From Lamellibrachia columna (lineage: Eukaryota; Annelida; Polychaeta; Sabellida; Siboglinidae), in contig OY759274.1 of NCBI GenBank assembly GCA_963662155.1, forward strand, positions 47,945,577-48,009,576: 64,000 bases of DNA. Reading direction: 5' to 3'. Position numbers and translations under genes: made by a program. The notes under the pieces were generated by a model. That model saw nothing but the letters and a program-made list of their open reading frames with translations, did not search any database and had not been told where the DNA came from. Of the stretch, positions 1 to 11,223 are shown one piece after another (positions within the stretch are counted from its first letter, which is position 1; each line of letters begins with the position of its first letter).

Positions 1-195
1 GTGTATATGTGTTGTTTGTATTTTGTTGTACAGCTGTGTCTGTGTTGTTTGTATTTTGTTGTACAGCTGTATCTATGTTGTTTGTATTTTGTTGTACAGC
101 TGTATCTATATGTTGTTTGTATTTTGTTGTACAGCTGTATCTATATGTTGTTTGTATTTTGTTGTACAGCTGTATCTATATGTTGTTTGTATTTT
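1..195. repeat. 35-bp tandem repeat (33-35 bp variants)
   Basis: About 5.5 copies of a unit containing TTTGTATTTTGTTGTACAGC. The first copies are 33 bp and later ones 35 bp because a TA is added. The array is cut by the window start. ORFs here are repeat artefacts. The sequence from 196 to 304 is AT-rich and unique. Confidence 0.9.
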
Positions 196-290
196 GTGTA
201 TTTATACATTAGTGTATTTTTTATTTATGTCATTTGCACATTCCTGGCAGTTTTTACATTTATCAATCTCAGTCAGAATTGTGTATAGCT

Positions 291-304
291 TTGTATATTT
301 CTTG
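291..304. repeat. Target-site duplication, left copy
   Basis: TTGTATATTTCTTG, identical to 614-627, brackets the SINE. Confidence 0.85.
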
Positions 305-613
305 GCCTAGTGGTTAAGGTGTTGGACTCTAAATTCGAGGGTTGTGAGTTCAAGACCCACACTGGGCACGGTTCGTTTTCGAAGCTTAGGCAATTTCGTT
401 TACCCTACTTTGCCTCAGTCTACTCAGCTGCAAATGAGTACAAACACTGTTTGGAAGGTACCTGCGATGGACTAGTGTCCCGTCTAGGAGAGTCAGGTAT
501 AACTGCACTCTAAGTTGCTTCGCACTACAGAAACCAGGTTTAAGCACTGGCCATATAAGCCTTCATGGCTTCCTAAGGCGTAATGCCTGCGGGATGACTT
601 TACCTACCTTACC
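305..613 (+). mobile_element. tRNA-derived SINE, apparently full length
   Basis: A tRNA-like head carries an A box (TGGCCTAGTGG, about 303-313) and a B box (GTTCAAGACC, about 349-358). It is followed by a body with TTCGAAGCTTAGGCAATTTC and a later segment with GCGATGGACTAGTGTCCCG. The element ends in a short TACC/TTACC-rich tail. It is flanked by perfect 14-bp direct repeats (TTGTATATTTCTTG at 291-304 and 614-627), the expected target-site duplication of LINE-mediated insertion. The perfect duplication suggests a fairly recent insertion. The GCGATGGACT...CCCG segment resembles conserved central domains of metazoan SINEs, possibly the Nin-DC type; that name is from memory. The 67-codon ORF inside is not a gene. 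Confidence 0.85.
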
Positions 614-627
614 TTGTATATTTCTTG

Positions 628-1069
628 CATGGTATTTTTATTTTATTTATCAGTATTGCCTTATTTAACGCTATTATTCTGTAATCTGTACTGTATTAAG
701 TGACGTTTTGTCAACATGGTGTTTCATGCTGATCTGTGCTTGTTTTTTACATTGCTGCATGCATGTCTAGCCTGTAATTATTGTTGTATAATTTTTATAT
801 ATTTTTATCATTTCAACATTTCAGTATAGAATGTGTGTGTTTGCGTAATTGAAATGTGGAGCTATTTTCACTGCTATATGTTTTTTATCCATTATCTTAA
901 TTTGTATGCTCCTTTCGTTATGCTCAGTATTTTTTACCTGCATTTTACCCTGTTGTATAATTGTTATTTAATACCTATATGTACCTTATTTAAATTGTAT
1001 ATAATTACCATTTCTTGTTTGTATTAAAATAATGTGTTTAACCATTATGGTTAATAGTCTCAAGTCTCA
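628..1069. other. AT-rich unique sequence
   Basis: No recognisable gene, RNA or array is seen. A 64-codon ORF at 833-1027 is hydrophobic low-complexity sequence without recognisable motifs, and I do not call it a gene. Confidence 0.6.
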
Positions 1070-1263
1070 AGTAGTTATACTCCAAACAGCCCAATATTGA
1101 GCTAACGCAGGAGTTTGGACCAACGGCTTTTAGTGTCTCTTCCGAAAGACACGGGCAAAGTGGGGTGAACGAAATTGCCCAAGCTTCGAAACGGCGGAGG
1201 TGGAATCGAACCACCGTCCTCTCGATCGACAGGCGGGTGCTCTAACCATTAGACCACCGCTCC
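1070..1263 (-). mobile_element. tRNA-derived SINE (reverse strand)
   Basis: Read on the minus strand, the head has an A box (TGGTCTAATGG) and a perfect B box (GGTTCGATTCC), so a Pol III promoter is recognisable. The body continues with TTTCGAAGCTTGGGCAATTT and CCCACTTTGCC, which also occur in the SINE at 305-613, so the two share a central domain. The anticodon stem does not pair properly, so this is not a functional tRNA gene. No clear target duplication was found. Confidence 0.75.
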
Positions 1264-1423
1264 CCACCCCGCGTGTGTTTGTTGTGCTGTGTCCCGAGTG
1301 TGTCTGCTGGTTGTCGACCGACGACGCGACGTTGCAACCCCGAATTTTTTGTCGTACACACTAATCTACCCCTTTCGGGCCTTCCAAACTTGGCAAGTCT
1401 GTTTCTCACCACAAGTGAGCACG

Positions 1424-1982
1424 GTATACTTGCTGACAACATTCACTAGATGTTTGGCTTATCCAGGGAAGTATACTTGCTGACAACATTCACTAGATGT
1501 TTGGCTTATCCAGGGAAGTATACTTGCTGACAACATTCACTAGATGTTTGGCTTATCCAGGGAAGTATACTTGCTGACATTCACAAGATGTTTGGCTTAT
1601 CCAGGGAAGTATACTTGCTGACAACATTCACTAGATGTTTGGCTTATCCAGGGAAGTATACTTGCTGACATTCACAAGATGTTTGGCTTATCCAGGGAAG
1701 TATACTTGCTGACAACATTCACTAGATGTTTGGCTTATCCAGGGAAGTATACTTGCTGACAACATTCACTAGATGTTTGGCTTATCCAGGGAAGTATACT
1801 TGCTGACAACATTCACTGGATGTTTGGCTTATCCAGGGAAGTATACTTGCTGACAACATTCACTAGATGTTTGGCTTATCCAGGGAAGTATACTTGCTGA
1901 CAACATTCACTGGATGTTTGGCTTATCCAGGGAAGTATACTTGCTGACAACATTCACTGGATGTTTGGCTTATCCAGGGAAG
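1424..1982. repeat. 47-bp tandem repeat
   Basis: About 12 copies of a unit containing GTATACTTGCTGACAACATT and ending TTATCCAGGGAA. Two copies are 3 bp shorter (CTGACATTCACAAG). There are also A/G variants (CACTAGATG and CACTGGATG). Confidence 0.93.
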
Positions 1983-2286
1983 GAGCAAACAACCAAAGGA
2001 ACAACACAGAACAAGATTGCAGACAGATTAATCGGATGTTAGAAAAATTACTACACAAATTGAGTCATTTAGTAATTTTTTCACCAGTGATGATGATAAA
2101 AAAGGTACATTCTTATATAGCGCGGTATCCAGTCCTTTGGACTGTTCAACGTGCTTTACACTTAACCCCCTGTCAGACCTGTTCATTCCAATACCATCTC
2201 GACTTCTCTTGGAAGCATTCAGCCATGCTGCAATTACTGCGCAAAGATTACTAGTACAGGTATCAATCTCTGTTTGTAACCAGGTA

Positions 2287-2288
<2 letters not shown>
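1983..2288. other. Unique spacer
   Basis: About 300 bp with no recognisable gene or family. The overlapping ORFs on both strands run into adjacent repeats and carry no known motif. Confidence 0.5.
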
Positions 2289-2354
<66 letters not shown>

Positions 2355-2355
2355 C
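2289..2355. repeat. (TA)n microsatellite
   Basis: About 67 bp of TA dinucleotides with one ACA interruption. Confidence 0.97.
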
Positions 2356-2374
2356 AGATGAGTGAATTGTGGCA

Positions 2375-2488
2375 ACATGGTATGTTCTAACCACTATGCT
2401 ACATGGTATGTTCTAACCACTACGCTACATAGTATGTTCTAACCACTACGCTACATGGTATGTTCTAACCACTACGCTACATGGTATG
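2375..2488 (-). repeat. 26-bp tandem repeat from a SINE A-box segment
   Basis: Four copies of a 26-bp unit whose core is TGTTCTAACCACTACGCTAC. The reverse complement contains GTAGCGTAGTGGTTAGAACA, the A-box region of the tRNA-like head at 2489-2590. The same core is in the neighbouring 56-bp array. Confidence 0.85.
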
Positions 2489-2590
2489 AAAAAAATTGCC
2501 AAAGCTTCAAAACAACAGCAAGAGGATTCGAACCCGCGCCCCACGATGAACTAGTTAGCCTGGCAACACATGTTCTAACCACTACGCTAC
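2489..2590 (-). mobile_element. Partial tRNA-derived SINE (reverse strand)
   Basis: The minus strand has a perfect B box (GGTTCGAATCC, about 2522-2533) followed by a short body (TTTTGAAGCTTTGGCAATTT) similar to the bodies of the other two SINEs. Its A-box side runs directly into the 56-bp array. The element is truncated: the rest of the body is replaced by the 26-bp array. Confidence 0.75.
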
Positions 2591-3302
2591 TGTGCCCCAT
2601 GATGAACTAGTTAGCCTGGCAACACATGTTCTAACCACTACGCTACCGTGCCCCACGATGAACTAGTTAGCCTGGCAACACATGTTCTAACCACTACGCT
2701 ACTGTGCCCCACGATGAACTAGTTAGCCTGGCAACACATGTTCTAACCACTACGCTACCGCGCCCCACGATGAACTAGTTAGCCTGGCAACACATGTTCT
2801 AACCACTACGCTACTGTGCCCCACGATGAACTAGTTAGCCTGGCAACACATGTTCTAACCACTACGCTACTGTGCCCCACGATGAACTAGTTAGCCTGGC
2901 AACACATGTTCTAACCACTACGCTACCGCGCCCCACGATGAACTAGTTAGCCTGGCAACACATGTTCTAACCACTACGCTACTGTGCCCCACGATGAACT
3001 AGTTAGCCTGGCAACACATGTTCTAACCACTACGCTACTGTGCCCCACGATGAACTAGTTAGCCTGGCAACACATGTTCTAACCACTACGCTACCGCGCC
3101 CCACGATGAACTAGTTAGCCTGGCAACACATGTTCTAACCACTACGCTACTGTGCCCCACGATGAACTAGTTAGCCTGGCAACACATGTTCTAACCACTA
3201 CGCTACTGTGCCCCACGATGAACTAGTTAGCCTGGCAACACATGTTGTAACCACTACGCTACCGCGCCCCACGATGAACTAGTTAGCCTGGCAACACATG
3301 TT
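2536..3302 (-). repeat. 56-bp array built from a SINE tRNA head
   Basis: About 14 copies of a 56-bp unit that includes GATGAACTAGTTAGCCTGGC and the A-box core TGTTCTAACCACTACGCTAC. The unit corresponds to the A-box and anticodon part of the adjacent SINE head. The array therefore places many A boxes upstream of one B box. Variation is mostly C/T (CTACTGTGCC and CTACCGCGCC), alternating in a partly regular way that suggests multi-unit duplication. Confidence 0.88.
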
Positions 3303-3387
3303 GTGGCACCAAGAGTGACTTGCTGACAGCACAAGTGGAAGAGAATTAGCAAATCAAGAATTGAATTGTGAGCCTCTATCAAAGATT

Positions 3388-6300
3388 GCCAAGGAGCAAC
3401 CACAAGGAGCAACCACAAGGAGCAACCACAAGGAACAACCACAAGGAACAACCACAAGGAACAACTACAAGGAGCAACCACAAGGAACAACCACTAGGAA
3501 CAACCACAAGGAACAACTACAAGGAGCAACTACAAGGAACAACCACAAGGAGCAACCACAATGAGCAACCACGAGGAACAACCACGAGGAGCAACCACGA
3601 GGAACAACCACGAGGAACAACCACGAGGAGCAACCACGAGGAGCAACCACGAGGAGCAACCACGAGGAGCAACCACGAGGAGCAACCACGAGGAGCAACC
3701 ACGAGGAGCAACCACGAGGAGCAACCAAGAGGAGCAACCACGAGGAGCAACCACGAGGAGCAACCACGAGGAGCAACCACGAGGAGCAACCACAAGGAAC
3801 AACCACAAGGAACAACCACAAGGAGCAACCACAAGGAGCAACCACAAGGAACAACCACAAGGAACAACCACAAGGAACAACCACAAGGAACAACCACAAG
3901 GAGCAACCACAAGGAACAACCACAAGGAGCAACCACAATGAGCAACCACAAGGAGCAACCACAAGGAGCAACCACAAGGAGCAACCACTAGGAGCAACCA
4001 CAAGGAGCAACCACAAGGAGCAACCACAAGGAGCAACCACAAGGAGCAACCACAAGGAGCAACCACAAGGAGCAACCACAAGGAGCAACTACAAGGAGCA
4101 ACTACAAGGAGCAACTACAAGGAGCAACTACAAGGAACAGCTACAAGGAGCAACTACAAGGAGCAACTACAAGGAGCAACTACAAGGAGCAACTACAAGG
4201 AGCAACTACAAGGAGCAACTACAAGGAGCAACTACAAGGAGCAACTACAAGGAGCAACTACAAGGAGCAACTACAAGGAGCAACTACAAGGAGCAACTAC
4301 AAGGAGCAACTACAAGGAGCAACTACAAGGAGCAACTACAAGGAACAACTACAAGGAACAACTACAAGGAACAACTACAAGGAACTACAAGGAGCAACTA
4401 CAAGGAACAACTACAAGGAACTACAAGGAGCAACTACAAGGAACAACTACAAGGAACTACAAGGAGCAACTACAAGGAACAACTACAAGGAACAACTACA
4501 AGGAGCAACTACAAGGAGCAACCATAAGGAGCAACCAGAAGGAGCAACTACAAGGAACAACTACAAGGAGCAACTACAAGGAGCAACTACAAGGAGCAAC
4601 TACAAGGAGCAACTACAAGGAACAACTACAAGGAGCAACTACAAGGAGCAACTACAAGGAACAACTACAAGGAGCAACTACAAGGAGCAACTACAAGGAG
4701 CAACTACAAGGAGCAACTACAAGGAGCAACTACAAGGAACAACTACAAGGAGCAACTACAAGGAGCAACTACAAGGAGCAACTACAAGGAGCAACTACAA
4801 GGAGCAACTACAAGGAGCAACTACAAGGAGCAACTACAAGGAGCAACTACAAGGAACAACTACAAGGAACAACTACAAGGAACTACAAGGAGCAACTACA
4901 AGGAGCAACTACAAGGAACAACTACAAGGAACAACTACAAGGAGCAACTACAAGGAACAACTACAAGGAGTAACTACAAGGAACTACAAGGTGTAACTAC
5001 AAGGAACAACTACAAGGAACTACAAGGAGCAACTACAAGGAGCAACTACAAGGAACTACAAGGAGTAACTACAAGGAACAACTACAAGGAACTACAAGGA
5101 GCAACTACAAGGAACAACTACAAGGAGCAACTACAAGGAGTAACTACAAGGAACTACAAGGAGTAACTACAAGGAACAACTACAAGGAACTACAAGGAGC
5201 AACTACAAGGAGCAACTACAAGGAGCAACTACAAGGAGCAACTACAAGGAGCAACTACAAGGAGCAACTACAAGGAACAACTACAAGGAACAACTACAAG
5301 GAACTACAAGGAGCAACTACAAGGAACAACTACAAGGAACAACTACAAGGAGCAACTACAAGGAACAACTACAAGGAGTAACTACAAGGAACTACAAGGA
5401 GTAACTACAAGGAACAACTACAAGGAACTACAAGGAGCAACTACAAGGAGCAACTACAAGGAACTACAAGGAGTAACTACAAGGAACAACTACAAGGAAC
5501 TACAAGGAGCAACTACAAGGAACAACTACAAGGAGCAACTACAAGGAGTAACTACAAGGAACTACAAGGAGTAACTACAAGGAACAACTACAAGGAACTA
5601 CAAGGAGCAACTACAAGGAGCAACTACAAGGAACTACAAGGAGTAACTACAAGGAACAACTACAAGGAACTACAAGGAGCAACTACAAGGAACAACTACA
5701 AGGAACAACTACAAGGAGCAACTACAAGGAGCAACTACAAGGAACAACTACAAGGAACTACAAGGAGCAACTACAAGGAGCAACTACAAGGAACTACAAG
5801 GAGTAACTACAAGGAACAACTACAAGGAACTACAAGGAGCAACTACAAGGAACAACTACAAGGAGCAACTACAAGGAGCAACTACAAGGAGCAACTACAA
5901 GGAACAACTACAAGGAACTACAAGGAGCAACTACAAGGAACTACAAGGAGCAACTACAAGGAGCAACTACAAGGAACAACTACAAGGAGCAACTACAAGG
6001 AACAACTACAAGGAGCAACTACAAGGAACAACTACAAGGAACTACAAGGAGCAACTACAAGGAACAACTACAAGGAGCAACTACAAGGAACAACTACAAG
6101 GAGCAACTACAAGGAACAACTACAAGGAACAACTACAAGGAACTACAAGGAGCAACTACAAGGAACAACTACAAGGAGCAACTACAAGGAGTAACTACAA
6201 GGAACTACAAGGAGTAACTACAAGGAACAACTACAAGGAACAACTACAAGGAACTACTAGGAGCAACTACAAGGAGCAACTACAAGGAACTACAAGGAGT

Positions 6301-8226
6301 AACTACAAGGAACAACTACAAGGAACAACTACAAGGAACTACTAGGAGCAACTACAAGGAGCAACTACAAGGAACTACAAGGAGTAACTACAAGGAACAA
6401 CTACAAGGAACAACTACAAGGAGCAACTACAAGGAGCAACTACAAGGAACAACTACAAGGAACTACAAGGAGCAACTACAAGGAGCAACTACAAGGAACT
6501 ACAAGGAGTAACTACAAGGAACAACTTCAAGGAACTACAAGGAGCAACTACAAGGAACAACTACAAGGAGCAACTACAAGGAGCAACTACAAGGAGCAAC
6601 TACAAGGAACAACTACAAGGAGCAACTACAAGGAACAACTACAAGGAACAACTACAAGGAGCAACTACAAGGAACAACTACAAGGAGCAACTACAAGGAG
6701 CAACTACAAGGAGCAACTACAAGGAACTACAAGGAGCAACTACAAGGAACAACTACAAGGAGCAACTACAAGGAACAACTACAAGGAGCAACTACAAGGA
6801 ACAACTACAAGGAACAACTACAAGGAACTACAAGGAGCAACTACAAGGAACAACTACAAGGAACAACTACAAGGAGCAACTACAAGGAACAACAAGGAGC
6901 AACTACAAGGAACAACTACAAGGAACTACAAGGAGTAACTACAAGGAACAACTTCAAGGAACTACAAGGAGCAACTACAAGGAACAACTACAAGGAACAA
7001 CTACAAGGAGCAACTACAAGGAGCAACTACAAGGAGCAACTACAAGGAGTAACTACAAGGAGTAACTACAAGGAGCAACTACAAGGAACTACAAGGAGCA
7101 ACTACAAGGAACAACTACAAGGAGCAACTACAAGGAGCAACTACAAGGAGCAACTACAAGGAGCAACTACAAGGAGTAACTACAAGGAGCAACTACAAGG
7201 AACTACAAGGAGCAACTACAAGGAACAACTACAAGGAGCAACTACAAGGAGCAACTACAAGGAGCAACTACAAGGAACAACTACAAGGAACAACTACAAG
7301 GAACAACTACAAGGAGCAACTACAAGGAGCAACTACAAGGAGCAACTACAAGGAACTACAAGGAGCAACTACAAGGAACAACTACAAGGAACAACTACAA
7401 GGAGCAACTACAAGGAACAACTACAAGGAGCAACTACAAGGAGCAACTACAAGGAGCAACTACAAGGAACTACAAGGAGCAACTACAAGGAACAACTACA
7501 AGGAGCAACTACAAGGAGCAACTACAAGGAGCAACTACAAGGAGCAACTACAAGGAGCAACTACAAGGAACTACAAGGAGCAACTACAAGGAACAACTAC
7601 AAGGAGCAACTACAAGGAGCAACTACAAGGAGCAACTACAAGGAGCAACTACAAGGAGTAACTACAAGGAGCAACTACAAGGAACTACAAGGAGCAACTA
7701 CAAGGAACAACTACAAGGAGCAACTACAAGGAGCAACTACAAGGAACTACAAGGAGCAACTACAAGGAACAACTACAAGGAGCAACTACAAGGAACAACT
7801 ACAAGGAACAACTACAAGGAGCAACTACAAGGAGCAACTACAAGGAGCAACTACAAGGAGCAACTACAAGGAGTAACTACAAGGAGCAACTACAAGGAAC
7901 TACAAGGAGCAACTACAAGGAACAACTACAAGGAGCAACTACAAGGAGCAACTACAAGGAGCAACTACAAGGAACAACTACAAGGAACAACTACAAGGAA
8001 CAACTACAAGGAGCAACTACAAGGAGCAACTACAAGGAGCAACTACAAGGAACTACAAGGAGCAACTACAAGGAACAACTACAAGGAACAACTACAAGGA
8101 GCAACTACAAGGAACAACTACAAGGAGCAACTACAAGGAGCAACTACAAGGAGCAACTACAAGGAACTACAAGGAGCAACTACAAGGAGCAACTACAAGG
8201 AGCAACTACAAGGAGCAACTACAAGG
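3388..8226. repeat. 4.8-kb minisatellite of 13-bp unit
   Basis: Unit CAAGGAGCAACTA and variants, roughly 370 copies. There are three zones: CCACAAGGAGCAA types at 3388-4085 with an embedded CCACGAGGAG block (about 3570-3790), then CTACAAGGAGCAA to the end. A 10-bp deletion form (CAAGGAACTA) is interspersed. The top strand is purine-rich with C and T spaced regularly. The ORFs of 126-207 codons on both strands exist because the early unit variants lack stops; they translate to 13-residue periodic nonsense. Confidence 0.97.
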
Positions 8227-8259
8227 CATTTGCATCATCAAGGAAGGTGGTCCTAATGG

Positions 8260-8705
8260 GTGATAAAAAAGGAAAGCCAGTTGCTACAAAAGCAGACCAT
8301 GATTTGTTTGGACGTAGTAGCCCTAACTCGCCAAGTCAACTTAAATTATGTCTTCAACTATGAGCTGTCAGCAGTTCCATGGTCTTTGCTTGATGCCAGT
8401 GGGCAACTGCTCAAGGTGAACAAAGTAAAGATATCCCATATACTAGAAGAATAATATTATGTCGGTGAACCATACTGTCAGGAACTTTCACAGTTGGCAG
8501 ATCCACCTTTAGAGAATTTGGAGACAAGTTTGTAGATGTCATCTTCAGTAACCTTGGAGAAAATGTTGTGCACATAGATGTCATATTTGATCGCTATGAT
8601 TCTGCAGCCTCCATAATGTGGCTGACTACCAAGACATTAATTTAACTGCTCATCGGTCTGTGCAAGGTAGTCGTAAAACGAATCAACGCAAAAGTTATAC
8701 TGTTG
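8260..8705 (+). pseudogene. Pseudogene block A of a metazoan uncharacterised protein
   Basis: Two adjacent coding-like pieces. The first (8260-8454) ends in NYELSAVPWSLLDASGQLLK, a segment I recall as a (Y/H)-E-L-x-x-(V/L)-P-x-S-L motif in long uncharacterised invertebrate proteins. The second, in another frame from 8508, reads FREFGDKFVDVIFSNLGENV and then IDVIFDRYDS. The family shows a similar FD-x-Y motif there. It is followed by a basic RSVQGSRKTNQR stretch. The frame change and stops make it broken, unless a small intron explains part of it. Blocks B and C downstream fit later parts of the same protein in the right order. The function of the family is unknown to me. Confidence 0.55.
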
Positions 8706-9410
8706 ATTGAAACTATGTCCTCTATGCCAATAATAAACATAAACGATATATGTTTTTTTGTAAAAGAATGTTAATTCATAACCGAAACAGTATAAACAAT
8801 GTGTGTCATAAATTTGTTACAGAAAATTAAGTTTGGAACTTGTGTGACTTAAGATAGCAAACCCTGATTTTTTGCCAGGTACTTCATTAGTTTTTTCCAT
8901 GTATACAGGAATAATAAATGAACATTTCATCTGTTTCCACAGGAACCCCCACTTATCTAGTCTTAGAGAAATATAATAAACAAACATTTTGGCCAAGTAT
9001 TACTGAAGTGGTTACTCCTTGAGGGTCAAATATTTAATATTGTCAACATTTTGCTCAAATGTGGTTTTACAGCAACTTAATAAAATACATAAAATAATTA
9101 ATTTTACCATTTTATTAGGCGAGTTTGACATATTATGGTTTACATAATATGAACATATCAAACTGCAATATTCATGCATGTTTTATATTTGAATAGTAAA
9201 TAAATCTTGTGTTATGACTGATTATGATCAGTGTACAATATTGTGCTAACTTTGCAGGTGACGTAGCTGTTACTATGTGTATCAGATATTTAAAAAATTT
9301 GCACGAGACCCCCAAGTTTTGTTTTTCTTTTGATTTTTTTGGGTTCCTATATATTTCAAACAACCTTTAAAATGTTCAGTTAAATTACTTTTATTTCTGG
9401 GTAATCAGCC
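8706..9410. other. AT-rich spacer inside the pseudogene
   Basis: No array, RNA or coding signal is seen. It could be an old intron: the preceding block holds AAG|GTAGTC, and the spacer ends in a T-rich stretch before GGGTAATCAG near 9405. An insertion is equally possible. Confidence 0.4.
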
Positions 9411-9437
9411 ACCTCAAAAGCAGCAGAATGATTTCAA

Positions 9438-9720
9438 AGAACAACATCAGAAGAGATCAAGCTGAAAATTGATGACCCAAGGGTGACCCTCCCTAAGATT
9501 TGGAGCAAGTTCATCATGCACAACCAGAAGAAAGCTGACCTTGATGCATTCTTGTCTAACCACTTGTCAAGTGTGCCAAATGACTCCATTCAAAGGCACA
9601 CATCATTGTTGGTGGTGGAGTTGAAGAAGTATGAAGAGGCCAACACCAAGGTGATTGTGCATGCTATGGATGCTGCACAGGTCACATCATACTGATGTCC
9701 ACGTCGTAAAGTCTTGTACC
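9438..9720 (+). pseudogene. Pseudogene block B, EEANT-motif segment
   Basis: The open frame runs from about 9438 through 9695 and includes LPKIWSKFIMHNQKKADLDA, then FLSNHL, and near its end ELKKYEEANTKVIVHAMDAA. I recall the arrangement W-x-x-F-(x)n-NK-x-(D/E)-L-x-x-FL followed by an EEADTR-(x)n-HA motif from widespread uncharacterised metazoan proteins. Here the motif is EEANTK, so the usual acidic and basic residues have changed. The frame stops at 9695 just after the motif. A +1 frame continues with TDVHVVKS, which may match the DTDV step of the family. No natural start is present. It is best read as the middle of the same decayed gene as blocks A and C. Confidence 0.6.
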
Positions 9721-10115
9721 CCTTTAGTAGGGAGATCAGTTGAGTGTGTCAACAGATTGAAGAGGAAAATAACTAAGCAGTGGGAGTTGACAATAAGTCA
9801 GCTTCATAGAAAAGGCTATTTGGAAACCAGACTGTCCGACTACATGTATTCTGAAAACACCCGTGTCTGGGAATGGATGGTACAGCTATATAAAAACAGC
9901 GGTGTGGCCACTGACCTGGCCAAGGGCAGGTAGCTTAGGACAGAGTGCGTCCAGTGTACAGGCATAGAATTGTGTGGGTTAGCCTGGGATGTCCACAATA
10001 GTGGTCCATGGCTGAGATGACTCTGCTGACATACAAGGACATGGCCTCCCTTCTGGGAGGACTCATCATGACTGTACCTGGCACAAGAAAGCATATAAAA
10101 GATTGCCAAAAATAC
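9721..10115 (+). other. Unassigned stretch with a 92-codon ORF
   Basis: The ORF that ends at 9933 continues past block B with RLKRKITKQWELTISQLHRK and then WEWMVQLYKNSG. I do not recognise this part and cannot tell whether it belongs to the flanking pseudogene. Nothing else is seen to 10115. Confidence 0.3.
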
Positions 10116-10157
10116 GGTTAGTTAGTTTTGGTGGAAGAGAGTTAGAGTGAGTGTCAG

Positions 10158-10645
10158 TTTTAGTTTTGGTGGGAAGAAAGGACTGGGGAGGTGGGCGTAG
10201 ATCTGTCATCATGTAGTTTTGGTGGGAAGAAAGGACTGGGGAGGTGGGCGTAGATCTGTCATCATGTAGTTTTGGTGGGAAGAAAGGACTGAGGAGGTGG
10301 GCATAGATCTGTCATCATGTAGTTTTGGTGGGAAGAAAGGACTGGGGAGGTGGGCGTAGATCTGTCATCATGTAGTTTTGGTGGGAAGAAAGGACTGGGG
10401 AGGTGGGCATAGATCTGTCATCATGTAGTTTTGGTGGGAAGAAAGGACTGGGGAGGTGGGCGTAGATCTGTCATCATGTAGTTTTGGTGGGAAGAAAGGA
10501 CTGGGGAGGTGGGCGTAGATCTGTCATCATGTAGTTTTGGTGGGAAGAAAGGACTGGGGAGGTGGGCGTAGATCTGTCATCATGTAGTTTTGGTGGGAAA
10601 AAAGGACTGAGGAGGTGGGCGTACGACTACGCATAGATCTGTCAT
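10158..10645. repeat. 53-bp tandem repeat
   Basis: About nine copies of a G-rich unit containing TTTTGGTGGGAAGAAAGGAC and ending GATCTGTCATCAT. A degenerate half copy lies at 10115-10160. The array lies between pseudogene blocks B and C. The last copy carries a small duplication (GTACGACTACGCATAG). Confidence 0.93.
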
Positions 10646-11035
10646 CATGTAGTCTTAGACAACAGAAATGATTGTCTATGTATGTAATTGTATCATCTTT
10701 TGTCTGATTAAACTCATAACGAGCTTACCTGGAATCTTCTGAGTGAAGTGAGTTCTTTCTATTACCGTGGTTATTGATGTCATTAAGCTAACCCTGAACG
10801 CAGTAGGGGGGACGCTTGTGACTAGGTGACTAACGGTATAGACGTAAGAAATGAGACATTCACTTACGTAAAATCAGCTTGTTTGTATACCAACATCAGA
10901 AAGACGGCTGGATTTTATAAGGTGTTGGCTATGTATGCAGCTCAATTATCTGGTTTGGATATCAGCATGGACTGTCAGCAAACCCAGATTCATCCCAGTA
11001 CTTACAGCAGCAGATTAACTTGGACACCAATACTG
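10646..11035. other. Unique spacer
   Basis: About 390 bp without a recognisable gene. The overlapping ORF from 10826 has no motif I recognise and its end is microsatellite. Confidence 0.4.
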
Positions 11036-11178
11036 CCAACGTCTGCCAGCATTGCATGCAATGTCTGCCAGCATTGCATGCAATGTCCGCCAGCATTGCA
11101 TATATTTGTATGTATGTATGTATGTATGTATGTATGTATGTATGTATGTATGTATGTATGTATGTATGTATGTATGTG
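11036..11178. repeat. 22-bp triplet and (ATGT)n microsatellite
   Basis: Three copies of a unit containing GCCAGCATTGCATGCAATGT (about 11036-11100) are followed by about 18 ATGT units (about 11104-11178). ORFs across it are artefacts of the tetranucleotide run. Confidence 0.9.
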
Positions 11179-11223
11179 TGTGACAAGAATTCCTCGATGG
11201 ATGTGAATTAAGTATACTATCAC

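Noticed and set aside
1195..1263. Functional tRNA gene (Asp or Glu-like)
   Set aside because: The A and B boxes are good, but the anticodon stem does not pair and the sequence continues into a SINE body.
3368..4114. Several 126-207-codon ORFs on both strands
   Set aside because: Periodic translations of the 13-bp unit in different frames. They end wherever CTAC/CTAGG variants introduce stops.
10660..10860. Possible LTR remnant near TGATTAAACTCATAACGAGC
   Set aside because: It looked like an LTR polyadenylation region, but no TG...CA ends, second LTR, primer-binding site or gag/pol remnant was found.
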